Source: JAXLSZ01 sp046330315
Lineage (GTDB): Bacteria > Actinomycetota > Thermoleophilia > Solirubrobacterales > 70-9
Reading direction: 5' to 3'
Assembly: GCA_046330315.1 (NCBI GenBank)
Contig: JAXLSZ010000006.1
Location: forward strand, 419,581-483,580
Length of the DNA: 64,000 nucleotides
Shown: one piece after another, positions 1-9,085 of the stretch
Layout of the letters: each line of letters begins with the position of its first letter
Position numbering within the stretch: the stretch's first letter is position 1
Program-made: the position numbers and the translations under genes
Notes under the pieces: generated by a model
What the model saw: the letters and a program-made list of their open reading frames with translations, nothing else
The model's database searches: none
Told to the model about the DNA's origin: nothing

Positions 1-36
1 TTCGATGCCATGGATCCGTAGTTTTGCACACAAAAC

Positions 37-48
37 ATGTAATTACAT
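37..48. promoter_or_regulatory. 12-bp perfect palindrome upstream of narG, candidate operator
   Basis: ATGTAATTACAT is a perfect inverted repeat inside an AT-rich island (about 20-60) in otherwise very GC-rich DNA, 32 bp before the preferred narG start. Its position and symmetry fit a dimeric regulator site or promoter element for the nar operon. It does not match the FNR/CRP consensus, and no regulator gene is present to pair it with. Its presence argues against translating narG from the ATG at 5, which would put it inside the coding sequence. Confidence 0.45.
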
Positions 49-79
49 ACGGATTGTGCAAAGTGGTAGTCTCCAGCCG

Positions 80-3000
80 ATGAGCGACGAGCCCGCAGGA
101 GCCGATTCGAAGGACCCGGGGACTGCGCTCCCGGGGCCGCGACACCTGCGGCCGACCGGGGACGAGGCCGGGCCCGACGGCGGCGCGAAGGCCGGCGGAG
201 ACGGCGGCGGAACGGCAACAGTCGCCGGCACGGGGAAGGCCAACGGGAACGGTGGCGGGGCGTCCGGCGGCGGCGGCGGGGAGTCCGGGAACGGCGGCGG
301 GGAGTCCGGCGGCGGCGGCGGGGAGTCCGGGAACGGCGGCGGGGCGTCCGGCGGCGGCGCAAAGGCCCTCGGAGCCGGCGCCGGGGCCAACGGCGGCGGG
401 GACTGGCGGACCTCATCGCGGCACTCACGCGAGTGGGAGGAGCTCTACCGGGACCGGTGGAGCCACGACAAGGTCGTGCGAACGACCCACGGCGTCAACT
501 GCACCGGCTCCTGCTCGTGGAAGGTCTACGTGAAGGACGGGCTGGTCACCTGGGAGACCCAGCAGACCGACTACCCCTCCAACGGCCCCGACGCCCCCGA
601 GTACGAGCCGCGCGGGTGCCCCCGCGGCGCCTCCTTCTCCTGGTACGTGTACTCACCGGTCAGGGTCCGCCATCCCTACGTCAGGGGCGCCCTGCTCGGC
701 CTCTACCGCGAGGAGCTGGAGCGGACCGGCGACCCGGTCGAGGCCTGGGCGGCGATCGTCGAGGATCCCGGCAAGGCCCGCGCCTACAAGACCCAGCGGG
801 GACGGGGAGGGTTCGTGCGCTCCTCCTGGGACGAGGTCTCGGAGATCATCGCGGCCGCCCACGTGCACACGATCAAGCAATACGGCCCGGACCGGCTTGC
901 CGGCTTCTCCCCCATCCCCGCGATGTCCGCGGTCTCCTACGCCGCTGGAACCCGGTTCCTCTCCCTGCTCGGCGGCGTCTGCCTCTCCTTCTACGACTGG
1001 TACGCCGACCTTCCGCCGGCCTCGCCCCAGATCTGGGGCGACCAGACCGACGTCCCCGAGTCGGCGGACTGGTGGAACTCGAGCTACGTGATCCTCTGGG
1101 GCTCGAACATCCCCCAGACGCGCACACCCGACGCGCACTTCATGACCGAGGCCCGCTACAAGGGCCAGAAGGTCGTGGTCGTCTCGCCCGACTACGCCGG
1201 GCACACGAAGTTCGCCGACCACTGGCTGGCGGCGGAACCGGGCACCGACGGCGCCCTGGCGATGGCGATGGCCCACGTGATCCTCAAGGAGCACTACGTC
1301 GACCGCCGAACCCCCTACTTCGACGGCTACGCCCGCAAGCGCACGGACCTCCCCTTCCTGGTCTCCCTGCGCGAGCGCGACGGCGCCTACGTGACCGACC
1401 GCTTCCTGCGCGCCTCCGACCTCGGCGACACCTCCGAGAACGCCGAGTGGAAGACCGTGGTGCTCGACGAGCGCAGCGGGGAGGCCCGCGTCCCCAACGG
1501 CTCGCTGGGCTTCCGCTGGGGCGAGGAGGGCGAGGGGCACTGGAACCTCGACCTGGGCGGGATCGAGCCGCGGCTGACGATCCTCGGCGACGAGGACGAG
1601 ACGGTCGAGGTCGACCTGCCGCGCTTCGAGGTCGGCGAGACCGAGGGCGGCACGGCGATGCGCCGCGGTGTCCCCGCGAAGCGCATCGGGGACCGCCTGG
1701 TGACCACGGTCTTCGACCTCCTCTGCGCCCAGCTCGGCGTCGCCCGCGACGGCCTGCCCGGCGAGTGGCCGGCGGGCCTCGACGACCCCCAGCCCTACAC
1801 CCCCGCCTGGCAGCAGGAGCACACCGGGGTGGACGCGGAGCTGGTCACCCGCATCGCCCGCGAGTTCGCCCGCAACGCCGAGCGCACCGAGGGCCGCTCG
1901 ATGATCGTGATGGGGGCGGGCACCAACCACTGGTACCACGGCGACCAGATTTACCGGGCGATGCTCAGCCTGGTCCTGCTCTGCGGCTGCCAGGGCCGCA
2001 ACGGCGGCGGCTGGGCCCACTACGTGGGCCAGGAGAAGGTCCGCCCGATCACCGGCTTCGGGGTGATGGCCTTCGCCACCGACTGGTCGCGGCCGCCCCG
2101 CCAGCAGGCGACCACCTCCTTCTGGTACCTGGCCTCGGACCAGTACCGCTACGAGCGCTACGGGGTCGACGAGCTGACCAGCCCGCTGGGCCGCGGGTCG
2201 CTGAAGGGCGCCCACTTCGCCGACACGGTGGTCCGCTCGGCGCGCATGGGGTGGCTGCCCAGCTACCCGACCCTGGACCGCAACCCCCTCGACCTCTGCG
2301 ACGAGGCCGAGGCCGCCGGCGCCGACCCCGCCGAATACGCCGTCACCGAGCTTCGCGAGGGCAGGCTGCGCTTCGCCGCCGAGGCTCCCGACGACCCGGC
2401 CAACTTCCCCCGCGTGCTCACCCTCTGGCGCGCGAACCTGCTCGGCTCCTCCTCGAAGGGCCACGAGTACTTCCTGCGCCACCTCCTGGGGGTCGAGCGC
2501 GACGGGGCCACCGCCGAGGAGACCGAGGCCGACGAGCGCCCCACCGAGCTCGAGTGGCGGGAGGAGGCGCCGACCGGGAAGCTCGACCTGTTCACGACGA
2601 TCGACTTCCGGATGAACGGATCGGCGCTCTACTCCGACATCGTCCTCCCGGCTGCCACCTGGTACGAGAAGAACGACATCTCCAGCACCGACCTGCACCC
2701 CTTCGTCCACTCCTTCACCGAGGCGGTGCCGCCGCCCTGGGAGGCCCGCACCGACTGGGACGCCTTCAACATGGTCGCCGAGCGCTTCGCCGAGCTCGCC
2801 GCCGACCATCTCGGGGTGCGCCGCGACCTCGTCGCCACCCCCCTGCTCCACGACACCCCCGAGGAGATGGCGCAGCCCGGCGGCGAGGTTCGGGACTGGA
2901 AGCGAGGAGAGTGCGAGCCGGTGCCCGGAAAGACGATGCCGAAGCTGGTCGTGGTCGAGCGCGACTACGGCGCCGTCCACGAGAAGATGACCTCGCTGGG

Positions 3001-3988
3001 CCCCCTGGTCGAGAGCGCCGGGATCGCCTGGAAGGGGATCGCCTGGAAGCCCGAGCAGGAGGTCGAGGATCTGCGGCGGCGAAACGGCACGGTGCGCGAG
3101 GGGCTCGCGGCGGGGCGGCCCAGGCTGACCCGGGACACCCACGTCGCCGAGGCGATCTTCCGGCTCTCGGGCACCACCAACGGGCGCCTCGCAGTCGAGG
3201 GCTTCCGGGCCCTGGAGAAGCGGACCGGGATGCCCCTCGCCGACCTGGCGGCCGACCGCGAGGACGACCGCATCACCGTCGAGCAGGTCGGGGTCCAGCC
3301 CCGCAAGGTGATCACCTCGCCCGAGTGGTCGGGGATCGAGAGCCGCACCCGCCGCTACTCGCCCTTCACCGTCAACGTCGATCGCGACGTCCCCTGGCGC
3401 ACCCTGACCGGCCGCCAGCACTTCTACCTCGACCACGACTGGATGCTGGAGTTCGGCGAGGGCCTGCCCGCCTACCGGCCGCCGTTGGCAACCGCCCGCC
3501 ACTCGCAGGGGGCCCTGAGGCCCGGCCCCTCGGAGGTGCTGCTGAGGTGGATCAGCCCCCACTCCAAGTGGTCGATCCACTCCGAGTACCAGGACAACCT
3601 GCGGATGCTCGAGCTGTTCCGCGGCGGCCCCGTGGTCTGGCTCTCTCCCTCCGACGCGGAGCGCATCGATGCCGCCGACAACGACTGGGTCGAGTGCCTC
3701 AACCGCAACGGCGTGATCGCCTGCCGGGCGGTGGTCTCCCACCGCATCCCCGAAGGCACGGCGCTGATGTACCACTCCCAGGACCGCCACGTCAACGTGC
3801 CGATCTCCGAGACCTCGGGGACCCGCGGAGGCACCGACAACTCGATCACCCGGATCATCGTCAAGCCGACCCACCTGATCGGCGGCTATGCCCAGCTGAG
3901 CTGGGGCTTCAACTACTACGGCGCGGTCGGCACCCAGCGCGACGCCTTCACCCTGGTCCGCAAGCGCCGCTCGGAGGTGACCTACTGA
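80..3988 (+). CDS. narG: Respiratory nitrate reductase alpha subunit (Mo-bisMGD catalytic subunit)
   Basis: Catalytic subunit that reduces nitrate to nitrite at a molybdenum bis-MGD centre, on the cytoplasmic face of the membrane in NarGHI. After a low-complexity Gly/Ser/Asn-rich leader, the NarG core begins at the HGVNCTGSC motif, which gives the His and first Cys ligands of the FS0 [4Fe-4S] cluster. The SFYDWY segment carries the conserved Asp that ligates Mo, followed by the PPASPQ..GDQTDVPESADWW block. About 1302 aa; the usual length is about 1230, and the excess is the leader. I chose ATG 80 because an upstream in-frame ATG at 5 would read through an AT-rich promoter-like palindrome. The stop overlaps the narH start (TGATG), so translation is coupled. 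First gene of narGHJIK. Confidence 0.95.
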   Translation: MSDEPAGADSKDPGTALPGPRHLRPTGDEAGPDGGAKAGGDGGGTATVAGTGKANGNGGGASGGGGGESGNGGGESGGGGGESGNGGGASGGGAKALGAGAGANGGGDWRTSSRHSREWEELYRDRWSHDKVVRTTHGVNCTGSCSWKVYVKDGLVTWETQQTDYPSNGPDAPEYEPRGCPRGASFSWYVYSPVRVRHPYVRGALLGLYREELERTGDPVEAWAAIVEDPGKARAYKTQRGRGGFVRSSWDEVSEIIAAAHVHTIKQYGPDRLAGFSPIPAMSAVSYAAGTRFLSLLGGVCLSFYDWYADLPPASPQIWGDQTDVPESADWWNSSYVILWGSNIPQTRTPDAHFMTEARYKGQKVVVVSPDYAGHTKFADHWLAAEPGTDGALAMAMAHVILKEHYVDRRTPYFDGYARKRTDLPFLVSLRERDGAYVTDRFLRASDLGDTSENAEWKTVVLDERSGEARVPNGSLGFRWGEEGEGHWNLDLGGIEPRLTILGDEDETVEVDLPRFEVGETEGGTAMRRGVPAKRIGDRLVTTVFDLLCAQLGVARDGLPGEWPAGLDDPQPYTPAWQQEHTGVDAELVTRIAREFARNAERTEGRSMIVMGAGTNHWYHGDQIYRAMLSLVLLCGCQGRNGGGWAHYVGQEKVRPITGFGVMAFATDWSRPPRQQATTSFWYLASDQYRYERYGVDELTSPLGRGSLKGAHFADTVVRSARMGWLPSYPTLDRNPLDLCDEAEAAGADPAEYAVTELREGRLRFAAEAPDDPANFPRVLTLWRANLLGSSSKGHEYFLRHLLGVERDGATAEETEADERPTELEWREEAPTGKLDLFTTIDFRMNGSALYSDIVLPAATWYEKNDISSTDLHPFVHSFTEAVPPPWEARTDWDAFNMVAERFAELAADHLGVRRDLVATPLLHDTPEEMAQPGGEVRDWKRGECEPVPGKTMPKLVVVERDYGAVHEKMTSLGPLVESAGIAWKGIAWKPEQEVEDLRRRNGTVREGLAAGRPRLTRDTHVAEAIFRLSGTTNGRLAVEGFRALEKRTGMPLADLAADREDDRITVEQVGVQPRKVITSPEWSGIESRTRRYSPFTVNVDRDVPWRTLTGRQHFYLDHDWMLEFGEGLPAYRPPLATARHSQGALRPGPSEVLLRWISPHSKWSIHSEYQDNLRMLELFRGGPVVWLSPSDAERIDAADNDWVECLNRNGVIACRAVVSHRIPEGTALMYHSQDRHVNVPISETSGTRGGTDNSITRIIVKPTHLIGGYAQLSWGFNYYGAVGTQRDAFTLVRKRRSEVTY
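235..372 (+). repeat. Gly-rich in-frame repeat in the narG leader
   Basis: Imperfect tandem units built from GGGGESGN and GGGGASGG-like codons encode a flexible Gly/Ser/Asn tract of about 45 residues ahead of the nitrate reductase core. I know of no NarG function for such a linker. The DNA is almost pure GGC/GGG, so replication slippage is the likely origin and copy number may vary between strains. Confidence 0.7.
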
Positions 3989-5547
3989 TGCGGGTGATGG
4001 CGCAGGTCGGGATGGTGATGAACCTCGACAAGTGCATCGGCTGCCACACCTGCTCGGTGACCTGCAAGAACGTCTGGACCAACCGCCGCGGCGCCGAGTA
4101 CATGTGGTTCAACGACGTCGAGACGAAGCCCGGCGTCGGCTACCCGAAACGCTGGGAGGACCAGGAGCAGTGGAAGGGCGGCTGGGAGCTCGACCGCCGG
4201 GGAAGGCTGCGGCTGAAGGCGGGCGGGGCGCTGCAGAAGCTGGCCACCATCTTCGCCAACCCCAACCTGCCCGAGCTCGACGACTACTACGAGCCCTGGA
4301 CCTACGACTACGGCTCGCTGATCAGCGCCGGCCCGAGCAAGCACCAGCCGGTCGCGCGGCCGGTCTCGCGGGTCACCGACCGCCCCATGGACCTGGAATG
4401 GGGGCCGAACTGGGAGGACGACCTCGGGGGAGGGCCCGAGCAGGTCCAGCTCGACCCGAACCTGCGCGAGGGGGTCGAGCAGAAGGTGCGGGCCGACTAC
4501 GAGTCGGTGTTCATGATGTACCTGCCCCGGATCTGCGAGCACTGCCTCAACCCGGCCTGCGTCGCCTCCTGCCCCTCCGGCGCGATGTACAAGCGCGAGG
4601 AGGACGGCATCGTCCTGGTCGACCAGGAGCGCTGCCGCGGCTGGCGGATGTGCGTCAGCGGCTGCCCCTACAAGAAGGTCTACTTCAACTGGCACACCGG
4701 CAAGGCCGAGAAGTGCACCCTCTGCTACCCGCGCGTCGAGGCCGGGATGCCGACGGTCTGCTCGGAGACCTGCGTAGGGAGGATCCGCTACCTGGGCCTG
4801 GTGCTCTACGACGCCGACCGGATCGAGGAGGCTGCCTCGGTGCCCGACGAGCGGGACCTCCTCGACTCCCAGCTCGGCGTCTTCCTCGACCCCACCGACC
4901 CGGAGGTCCGCGATCAGGCCCGCCGCGACGGCATCCCCGCCGACTGGCTCGACGCCGCCGAGCGCTCCCCGGTCTGGAAGCTGGCCATGGACTGGCGCGT
5001 CGCCCTTCCCCTGCACCCCGAGTACCGGACCCTGCCGATGGTCTGGTACATCCCGCCCCTCTCCCCGGTGATGTCCCTGGTCGAGGGCCCCGGCTCCGAG
5101 GCCGACCCCGACGACGTGTTCGGAGCGATCGACGATCTGCGGATTCCCGTCTCCTATCTGGCGAACATCCTCAGCGCGGGAGACGAGGAGGTGATCCGCG
5201 GCGTGCTCAAGCGGCTCGCTGCGATGCGCAGCCAGATGCGCCTCCAGACCCTGGGAGCCGAGCCGGACGCCGGCCAGGCCGAGCGGGTCGGGATGAGCGT
5301 CGCCGAGATCGAGGAGATGTACCGGCTCTGCGCGATCGCCAAGTACGAGGAGCGCTACGTGATCCCGCCCGCCCATCGCGAGGTCGCCGACAACCTCGAA
5401 GCACGCCAGGGCGGCTGCGGGCTCGACTTCGCCGGCGGGCCCGGCTCCTGCGGAGCGGGGGCGGACACCGCCGAGGGCGAGGCCGCGGAGGAGCTCGACC
5501 TGGTGGTGATGGCGCGCAGCCGTGGCGGGCGGAACGGGGGGTCGTGA
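3988..5547 (+). CDS. narH: Respiratory nitrate reductase beta subunit (Fe-S electron transfer)
   Basis: Passes electrons from NarI haem b to NarG through one [3Fe-4S] and three [4Fe-4S] clusters. The first cluster motif CIGCHTCSVTC is at residues 16-26. Further motifs are CEHCLNPACVASC and CRGWRMCVSGC, where Trp replaces a Cys, the hallmark of the NarH [3Fe-4S] site; CTLC and the final Cys pair follow. At 519 aa it is full length. The ATG at 3988 overlaps the narG stop and is in frame. The C-terminus has a Gly/Ala/Glu-rich tail. Its stop overlaps the narJ start (GTGATG). Confidence 0.95.
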   Translation: MRVMAQVGMVMNLDKCIGCHTCSVTCKNVWTNRRGAEYMWFNDVETKPGVGYPKRWEDQEQWKGGWELDRRGRLRLKAGGALQKLATIFANPNLPELDDYYEPWTYDYGSLISAGPSKHQPVARPVSRVTDRPMDLEWGPNWEDDLGGGPEQVQLDPNLREGVEQKVRADYESVFMMYLPRICEHCLNPACVASCPSGAMYKREEDGIVLVDQERCRGWRMCVSGCPYKKVYFNWHTGKAEKCTLCYPRVEAGMPTVCSETCVGRIRYLGLVLYDADRIEEAASVPDERDLLDSQLGVFLDPTDPEVRDQARRDGIPADWLDAAERSPVWKLAMDWRVALPLHPEYRTLPMVWYIPPLSPVMSLVEGPGSEADPDDVFGAIDDLRIPVSYLANILSAGDEEVIRGVLKRLAAMRSQMRLQTLGAEPDAGQAERVGMSVAEIEEMYRLCAIAKYEERYVIPPAHREVADNLEARQGGCGLDFAGGPGSCGAGADTAEGEAAEELDLVVMARSRGGRNGGS

Positions 5548-6167
5548 TGAGCGATCTGCTGCGCATCGCCTCGCTGCTGCTCTCCTACCCCGACGCCGAG
5601 CTCTACGCCGCCACCCCGGCGCTGAGGCGGGCCGCCGCCGGGATCGAGGGCCGGGCCGGGCGCGACCTGCTGAGCGTGATCGACCATCGCGCCTCGCTGG
5701 GCGAGCTGCGCGCCCAGGAGGAGTACGTGGCCACCTTCGACTTCCACAAGCGGGCTTCGCTCCACCTCTCCTACTTCCGCGACGGCGACCGCCGCCAGCG
5801 CGGCGCGACCCTGCTCGGGCTCAAGCGCCGCTACCGCGACGCGGGGCTGGAGCTGACCGGCGGCGAGCTGCCCGACTTCCTGCCCGCCGTGCTCGAGTTC
5901 GCGGCGCTCGCCCCCGCGGAGGCCGCCGACCAGGTGATGGGGCGGATGCGACCGGGCATCGAGCTGCTGCGCTCCTCGCTGCACGAGATCGGGAGCCCCT
6001 ACGCGGCCGTCCTCGACGCGGTCGTCTCGACCCTGCCGCCGCTCAGCCTCGAAGAGCTCGAGGAAGCGCGGCGGATCGCCCGCGAGGGGCCCCCCGACGA
6101 GGAGGTGGGCCTGGAGCCCTTCGCGCCCCCCGAGGTGATGCCGCCGGCCGAGGTCGGTGCGCGGTGA
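5547..6167 (+). CDS. narJ: Nitrate reductase maturation chaperone (TorD/NarJ family)
   Basis: Cytoplasmic chaperone that in the family binds the NarG N-terminus, helps insert the Mo cofactor and controls membrane docking. It is not part of the final enzyme. The 206-aa all-helical protein has the typical opening LLRIASLLLSYPD and the EYVATFDFHKRASLHLSYF block seen in NarJ. ATG 5547 overlaps the narH stop. A GTG one codon upstream could also serve. Its stop overlaps narI's GTG. Confidence 0.93.
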   Translation: MSDLLRIASLLLSYPDAELYAATPALRRAAAGIEGRAGRDLLSVIDHRASLGELRAQEEYVATFDFHKRASLHLSYFRDGDRRQRGATLLGLKRRYRDAGLELTGGELPDFLPAVLEFAALAPAEAADQVMGRMRPGIELLRSSLHEIGSPYAAVLDAVVSTLPPLSLEELEEARRIAREGPPDEEVGLEPFAPPEVMPPAEVGAR

Positions 6168-6946
6168 TCCCGCTGGGCGTGAGCCGGGCCGCCTTCTTCC
6201 TCTGGGTCGTCCTGCCCTACCTGGCGATCGCCACCTTCGTGGTCGGGCACGTCTGGCGCTACCGCCGCGACCAGTTCACCTGGACGACGCGGTCCACCCA
6301 GCTCCTGGAGGCGCGCTGGCTGAAGATCGGCGGGCCGCTCTTCCACTTCGGGCTGCTGGCGGTGATCGGCGGCCACGTGATCGGGATCCTCGTGCCCAAG
6401 GCCTGGACCGACTCCCTGGGAGTCACCGAGAGCGCCTACCGGGCCTTCTCCGCGACCATGGGGACGATCGCCGGCGGGGCGATGCTCGGCGGCCTGGCGA
6501 TCCTGATCGTGAGGCGGCTGACCAACCCGCGCGTCGCCGCCACCACCCGCGGCTGGGACGTCGCGGTGATGGTCCTGCTCGCGGTGATGGTCGCCACCGG
6601 GATGTGGAACACCTCGATCCACAACCTGATCGAGGGCGGCTACGACTACCGCGAAACCGTCTCGCCCTGGTTCCGGGGCATCTTCGGCCTCGACCCCGAC
6701 CCGGCCCTGATGAGCGCCTCCGGGGTCCCCTTGAGCTACCAGGTTCACGCCGCCTGCGCCTGGCTGCTCTTCATGGTCTGGCCCTTCAGCAGGCTGGTCC
6801 ACGCCTGGAGCGTGCCGCTCGCCTACCTTCGACGCAGACCCATCGTCTACCGGGCGCGGGCCCCAAGGAACGTCCGCGCCGGTGCCGGCGGCCTCTTGCG
6901 AGTCACCGCCGGCAAAACCGAAAGGAGGGTCCATGCCAGATCCTGA
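6164..6946 (+). CDS. narI: Respiratory nitrate reductase gamma subunit (membrane di-haem cytochrome b)
   Basis: Membrane anchor that oxidises quinol and carries two b haems. The 260-aa protein shows five hydrophobic segments. Conserved haem His residues are visible as pairs: H61 and H71 in the second helix region, and H195 and H213 in the last, matching the spacing of the known NarI ligands. The GTG start at 6164 overlaps the narJ stop. The C-terminus carries a basic tail that overlaps the first codons of narK by 14 nt. Confidence 0.94.
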   Translation: MIPLGVSRAAFFLWVVLPYLAIATFVVGHVWRYRRDQFTWTTRSTQLLEARWLKIGGPLFHFGLLAVIGGHVIGILVPKAWTDSLGVTESAYRAFSATMGTIAGGAMLGGLAILIVRRLTNPRVAATTRGWDVAVMVLLAVMVATGMWNTSIHNLIEGGYDYRETVSPWFRGIFGLDPDPALMSASGVPLSYQVHAACAWLLFMVWPFSRLVHAWSVPLAYLRRRPIVYRARAPRNVRAGAGGLLRVTAGKTERRVHARS

Positions 6947-8168
6947 ACGAACCCCCGACAGCCCGCAGGGCAACCCCTCGGCGCTCGCCCTCGGGACGAT
7001 CGCCTTCACGCTCTGCTTCTACGCCTGGGCGCTGCTCGGTCCCCTGGGGCCGGACCTCCAGGACCAGCTCGGCCTCTCCGACACCCAGCTCGCGCTGACC
7101 GTCTCGATCCCGGTCGTGCTCGGCTCGCTGATGCGGATTCCCCTCGGGGTGCTGACCGACCGCTACGGCGGGCGCCGGGTGTTCACGATGCTGATGGCCT
7201 TCACCCCGATCCCCCTGATCGGCCTGGCCCTCTTCAACGACTCCTGGGGGGCGGTGCTGGTCTTCGGCTTCCTGCTCGGGTTCACCGGCGCCTCCTTCGC
7301 GGTCGGCGTGCCGTTCGTCAACGGCTGGTACCCGAAGAGCCGCCAGGGCTTCGCGCTGGGGATCTACGGGATGGGCATGGGAGGCACCGTGCTCGGCGCC
7401 CTCACGGCGCCGCGAATCGTCGACCTCACCAACATCGACGTGCCCTTCTGGATCGCCGCGGCGCTGCTCGCCGTCATGTCGGTCGTCTTCTGGACGATGG
7501 CGGAGGACGCGCCGGGGACGGGCACCGGCAAGGACGGTTCGATGTTCGCGCCTCTGCGGGTCTTCACCGGCGAGGGCGCCGGGCGGGCCTGGGCGCTGAC
7601 CCTCTTCTACTTCATGGCCTTCGGCGGCTTCGTGGCGATGTTCCTCTACCTGCCGAAGCTGCTGGTTGACGTCCACGACCTCAGCAAGACCGACGCGGGC
7701 GCCCGGGCCGCAGGGTTCGCCCTGCTGGCGGTGCTCGCGCGCCCGGTGGGCGGCACCCTCTCCGACCGGGTCGGCGCGCGCAGGGTGCTGATCGCCTCCT
7801 TCGTCGGGACCGCGGTCCTCGCCCTCGGCCTCGCCCTCGGCTACAAGACGATGGTGCCGCTGACCATCTTCTGCCTGACCATGGCCATCTTCCTCGGTCT
7901 GGGCACCGGAGCCGTCTTCAAGCTGGTCCCCGAGTGGTTCCCCGCCCAGGTCGGCGCCGTCACCGGCGTGGTCGGGGCGGCCGGAGGCCTGGGCGGCTTC
8001 TTCCCGCCGCTGGTGATGGCTCTCGTCAAGTCGGCGACCGGCTCCTACTGGCTGGGCTTCGCGCTGATGGCCGCGGTCGCCACCGCCGCGCTCGTCGTGC
8101 TGCTCAGCGTCGGAAGGGCAGGGTCCCCGGCCGGCGGGGAATCCGAGGAGACCCTGGCCGCCACCTGA
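6933..8168 (+). CDS. narK: Nitrate/nitrite transporter, MFS (NarK type)
   Basis: Twelve-helix major facilitator that imports nitrate or exchanges it for nitrite, feeding the cytoplasmic NarG site. The 411-aa protein carries the MFS loop motif LTDRYGGRR between helices 2 and 3, and family nitrate-signature glycine stretches such as GFTGASFAVGVPF and GAAGGLGGFFPP. ATG 6933 follows a strong ribosome binding site (AAAGGAGGG) and overlaps the end of narI. An in-frame ATG at 6882 lacks this signal. As the last gene of the cluster it is probably co-transcribed with narGHJI. A hairpin terminator follows. Confidence 0.92.
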   Translation: MPDPERTPDSPQGNPSALALGTIAFTLCFYAWALLGPLGPDLQDQLGLSDTQLALTVSIPVVLGSLMRIPLGVLTDRYGGRRVFTMLMAFTPIPLIGLALFNDSWGAVLVFGFLLGFTGASFAVGVPFVNGWYPKSRQGFALGIYGMGMGGTVLGALTAPRIVDLTNIDVPFWIAAALLAVMSVVFWTMAEDAPGTGTGKDGSMFAPLRVFTGEGAGRAWALTLFYFMAFGGFVAMFLYLPKLLVDVHDLSKTDAGARAAGFALLAVLARPVGGTLSDRVGARRVLIASFVGTAVLALGLALGYKTMVPLTIFCLTMAIFLGLGTGAVFKLVPEWFPAQVGAVTGVVGAAGGLGGFFPPLVMALVKSATGSYWLGFALMAAVATAALVVLLSVGRAGSPAGGESEETLAAT

Positions 8169-8192
8169 GGCGGAGACGGCCGCGAGGCGCCC

Positions 8193-8218
8193 GGTCCGGC
8201 TCGGCCCCGAGCCGGACC
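8193..8218. terminator. Bidirectional hairpin terminator between narK and the GST-like gene
   Basis: Perfect 12-bp inverted arms (GGTCCGGCTCGG and its complement) lie between two convergent genes. No T-run follows, as is common in high-GC actinobacteria. Confidence 0.6.
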
Positions 8219-8254
8219 GAGGCGGCGGTCCGGGCCGGGGTCTCTTCGCGCCGC

Positions 8255-9022
8255 TCAGGCGACCGCGCCGACCTCCATCGAGGTCCCGCGGTGCCGCACG
8301 TACATCTCCGTCACCCAGGCCCCGCCCGGGCGGGCCGTCAGCTCCTCGCGGAGCTCGAGGATGGGCGGGGCGAAGTGCCTTGGCAGGTAGGGCCTGCCCG
8401 GCGGTGCGATCACCGGCGTGAAGAGGGCGGCGGCGGTCAGGTCGGCGACGCTGAAGGCGTCCCCGACCAGGTACTCGGAGCCGTCCAGCTCGGCCTCGAG
8501 GCGGTCCATCGCCGCGACGATCGCCCGCCGCGCCCGGGCCGCGGACTCGTCGTCGATGTCGTAGTCGGCGCGGACGAAGCGGGTCGCCACCGGGGCGGTG
8601 GCGCGCAGCAGCCGCTCCCGCCTCGGGCTTGGCCGGGTGAAGAGCGTCGCGGTGAAGGCGTCGGGGTCGGGGAGCGTGTGGTGCCAGGCGAAGCGGCGCA
8701 GGGTCGGGCCCAGCTCCTCGTCGAAATGGTCCTCCAGCTCCAGCGCCCGGCGGCGCTCCTCGGGGCCGGAGGGGTAAAGCGGCGGCTCGGGCCGGTACTC
8801 CTCGAGGGCGGCGATGATCGCCGTGGAGTCGCCGATCCGGCGCCCCTCGAGGTCGATCACCGGCAGACGGCGCTGGGCCCCCCGGGTGAGGAGCAGCGCC
8901 CTGGCGCCGTGCAGACCGGGCATCGGCACGCGGCGCTCGTGCGGGATGCCCTTGTAGTCGAGCGCCCAGCGCACCTTCTCGTTGTAGTGGCTCAGCTCGA
9001 TGTGCCAGAGGACGACGGTCAC
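8255..9022 (-). CDS. Glutathione S-transferase-fold protein
   Basis: The N-terminal thioredoxin-like domain starts with VVLWHIELSHYNEKVRWAL, the GST layout in which a Ser/Cys near the first helix faces the thiol. A cis-Pro region (RLPVIDLEG) and the DSTAII motif that binds the gamma-glutamyl group follow. The C-terminal half is the all-helical GST domain with YLVGDAFSVADL. About 255 aa from a GTG at 9022; an upstream ATG at 9103 would add 27 residues that do not look like GST. Actinobacteria usually lack glutathione, so the real thiol or substrate is unknown. Convergent with narK; no operon partner. Confidence 0.8.
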   Translation of the reverse strand: MTVVLWHIELSHYNEKVRWALDYKGIPHERRVPMPGLHGARALLLTRGAQRRLPVIDLEGRRIGDSTAIIAALEEYRPEPPLYPSGPEERRRALELEDHFDEELGPTLRRFAWHHTLPDPDAFTATLFTRPSPRRERLLRATAPVATRFVRADYDIDDESAARARRAIVAAMDRLEAELDGSEYLVGDAFSVADLTAAALFTPVIAPPGRPYLPRHFAPPILELREELTARPGGAWVTEMYVRHRGTSMEVGAVA

Positions 9023-9085
9023 CTCGGCCCCGACCCTACACCCGCACTTCCCCCGCCGCGGATCGCCTGCGAGACTGGCGCCAGC

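Noticed and set aside
653..3874. 1073-codon minus-strand frame opposite narG
   Set aside because: Antisense GC artefact with no domain pattern; narG on the other strand has full motif support.
433..3987. Very long open frame upstream of narH overlapping narG
   Set aside because: It is an Arg/Pro/Gly-rich shadow frame of narG caused by high GC; only the part from 3988 has NarH motifs.
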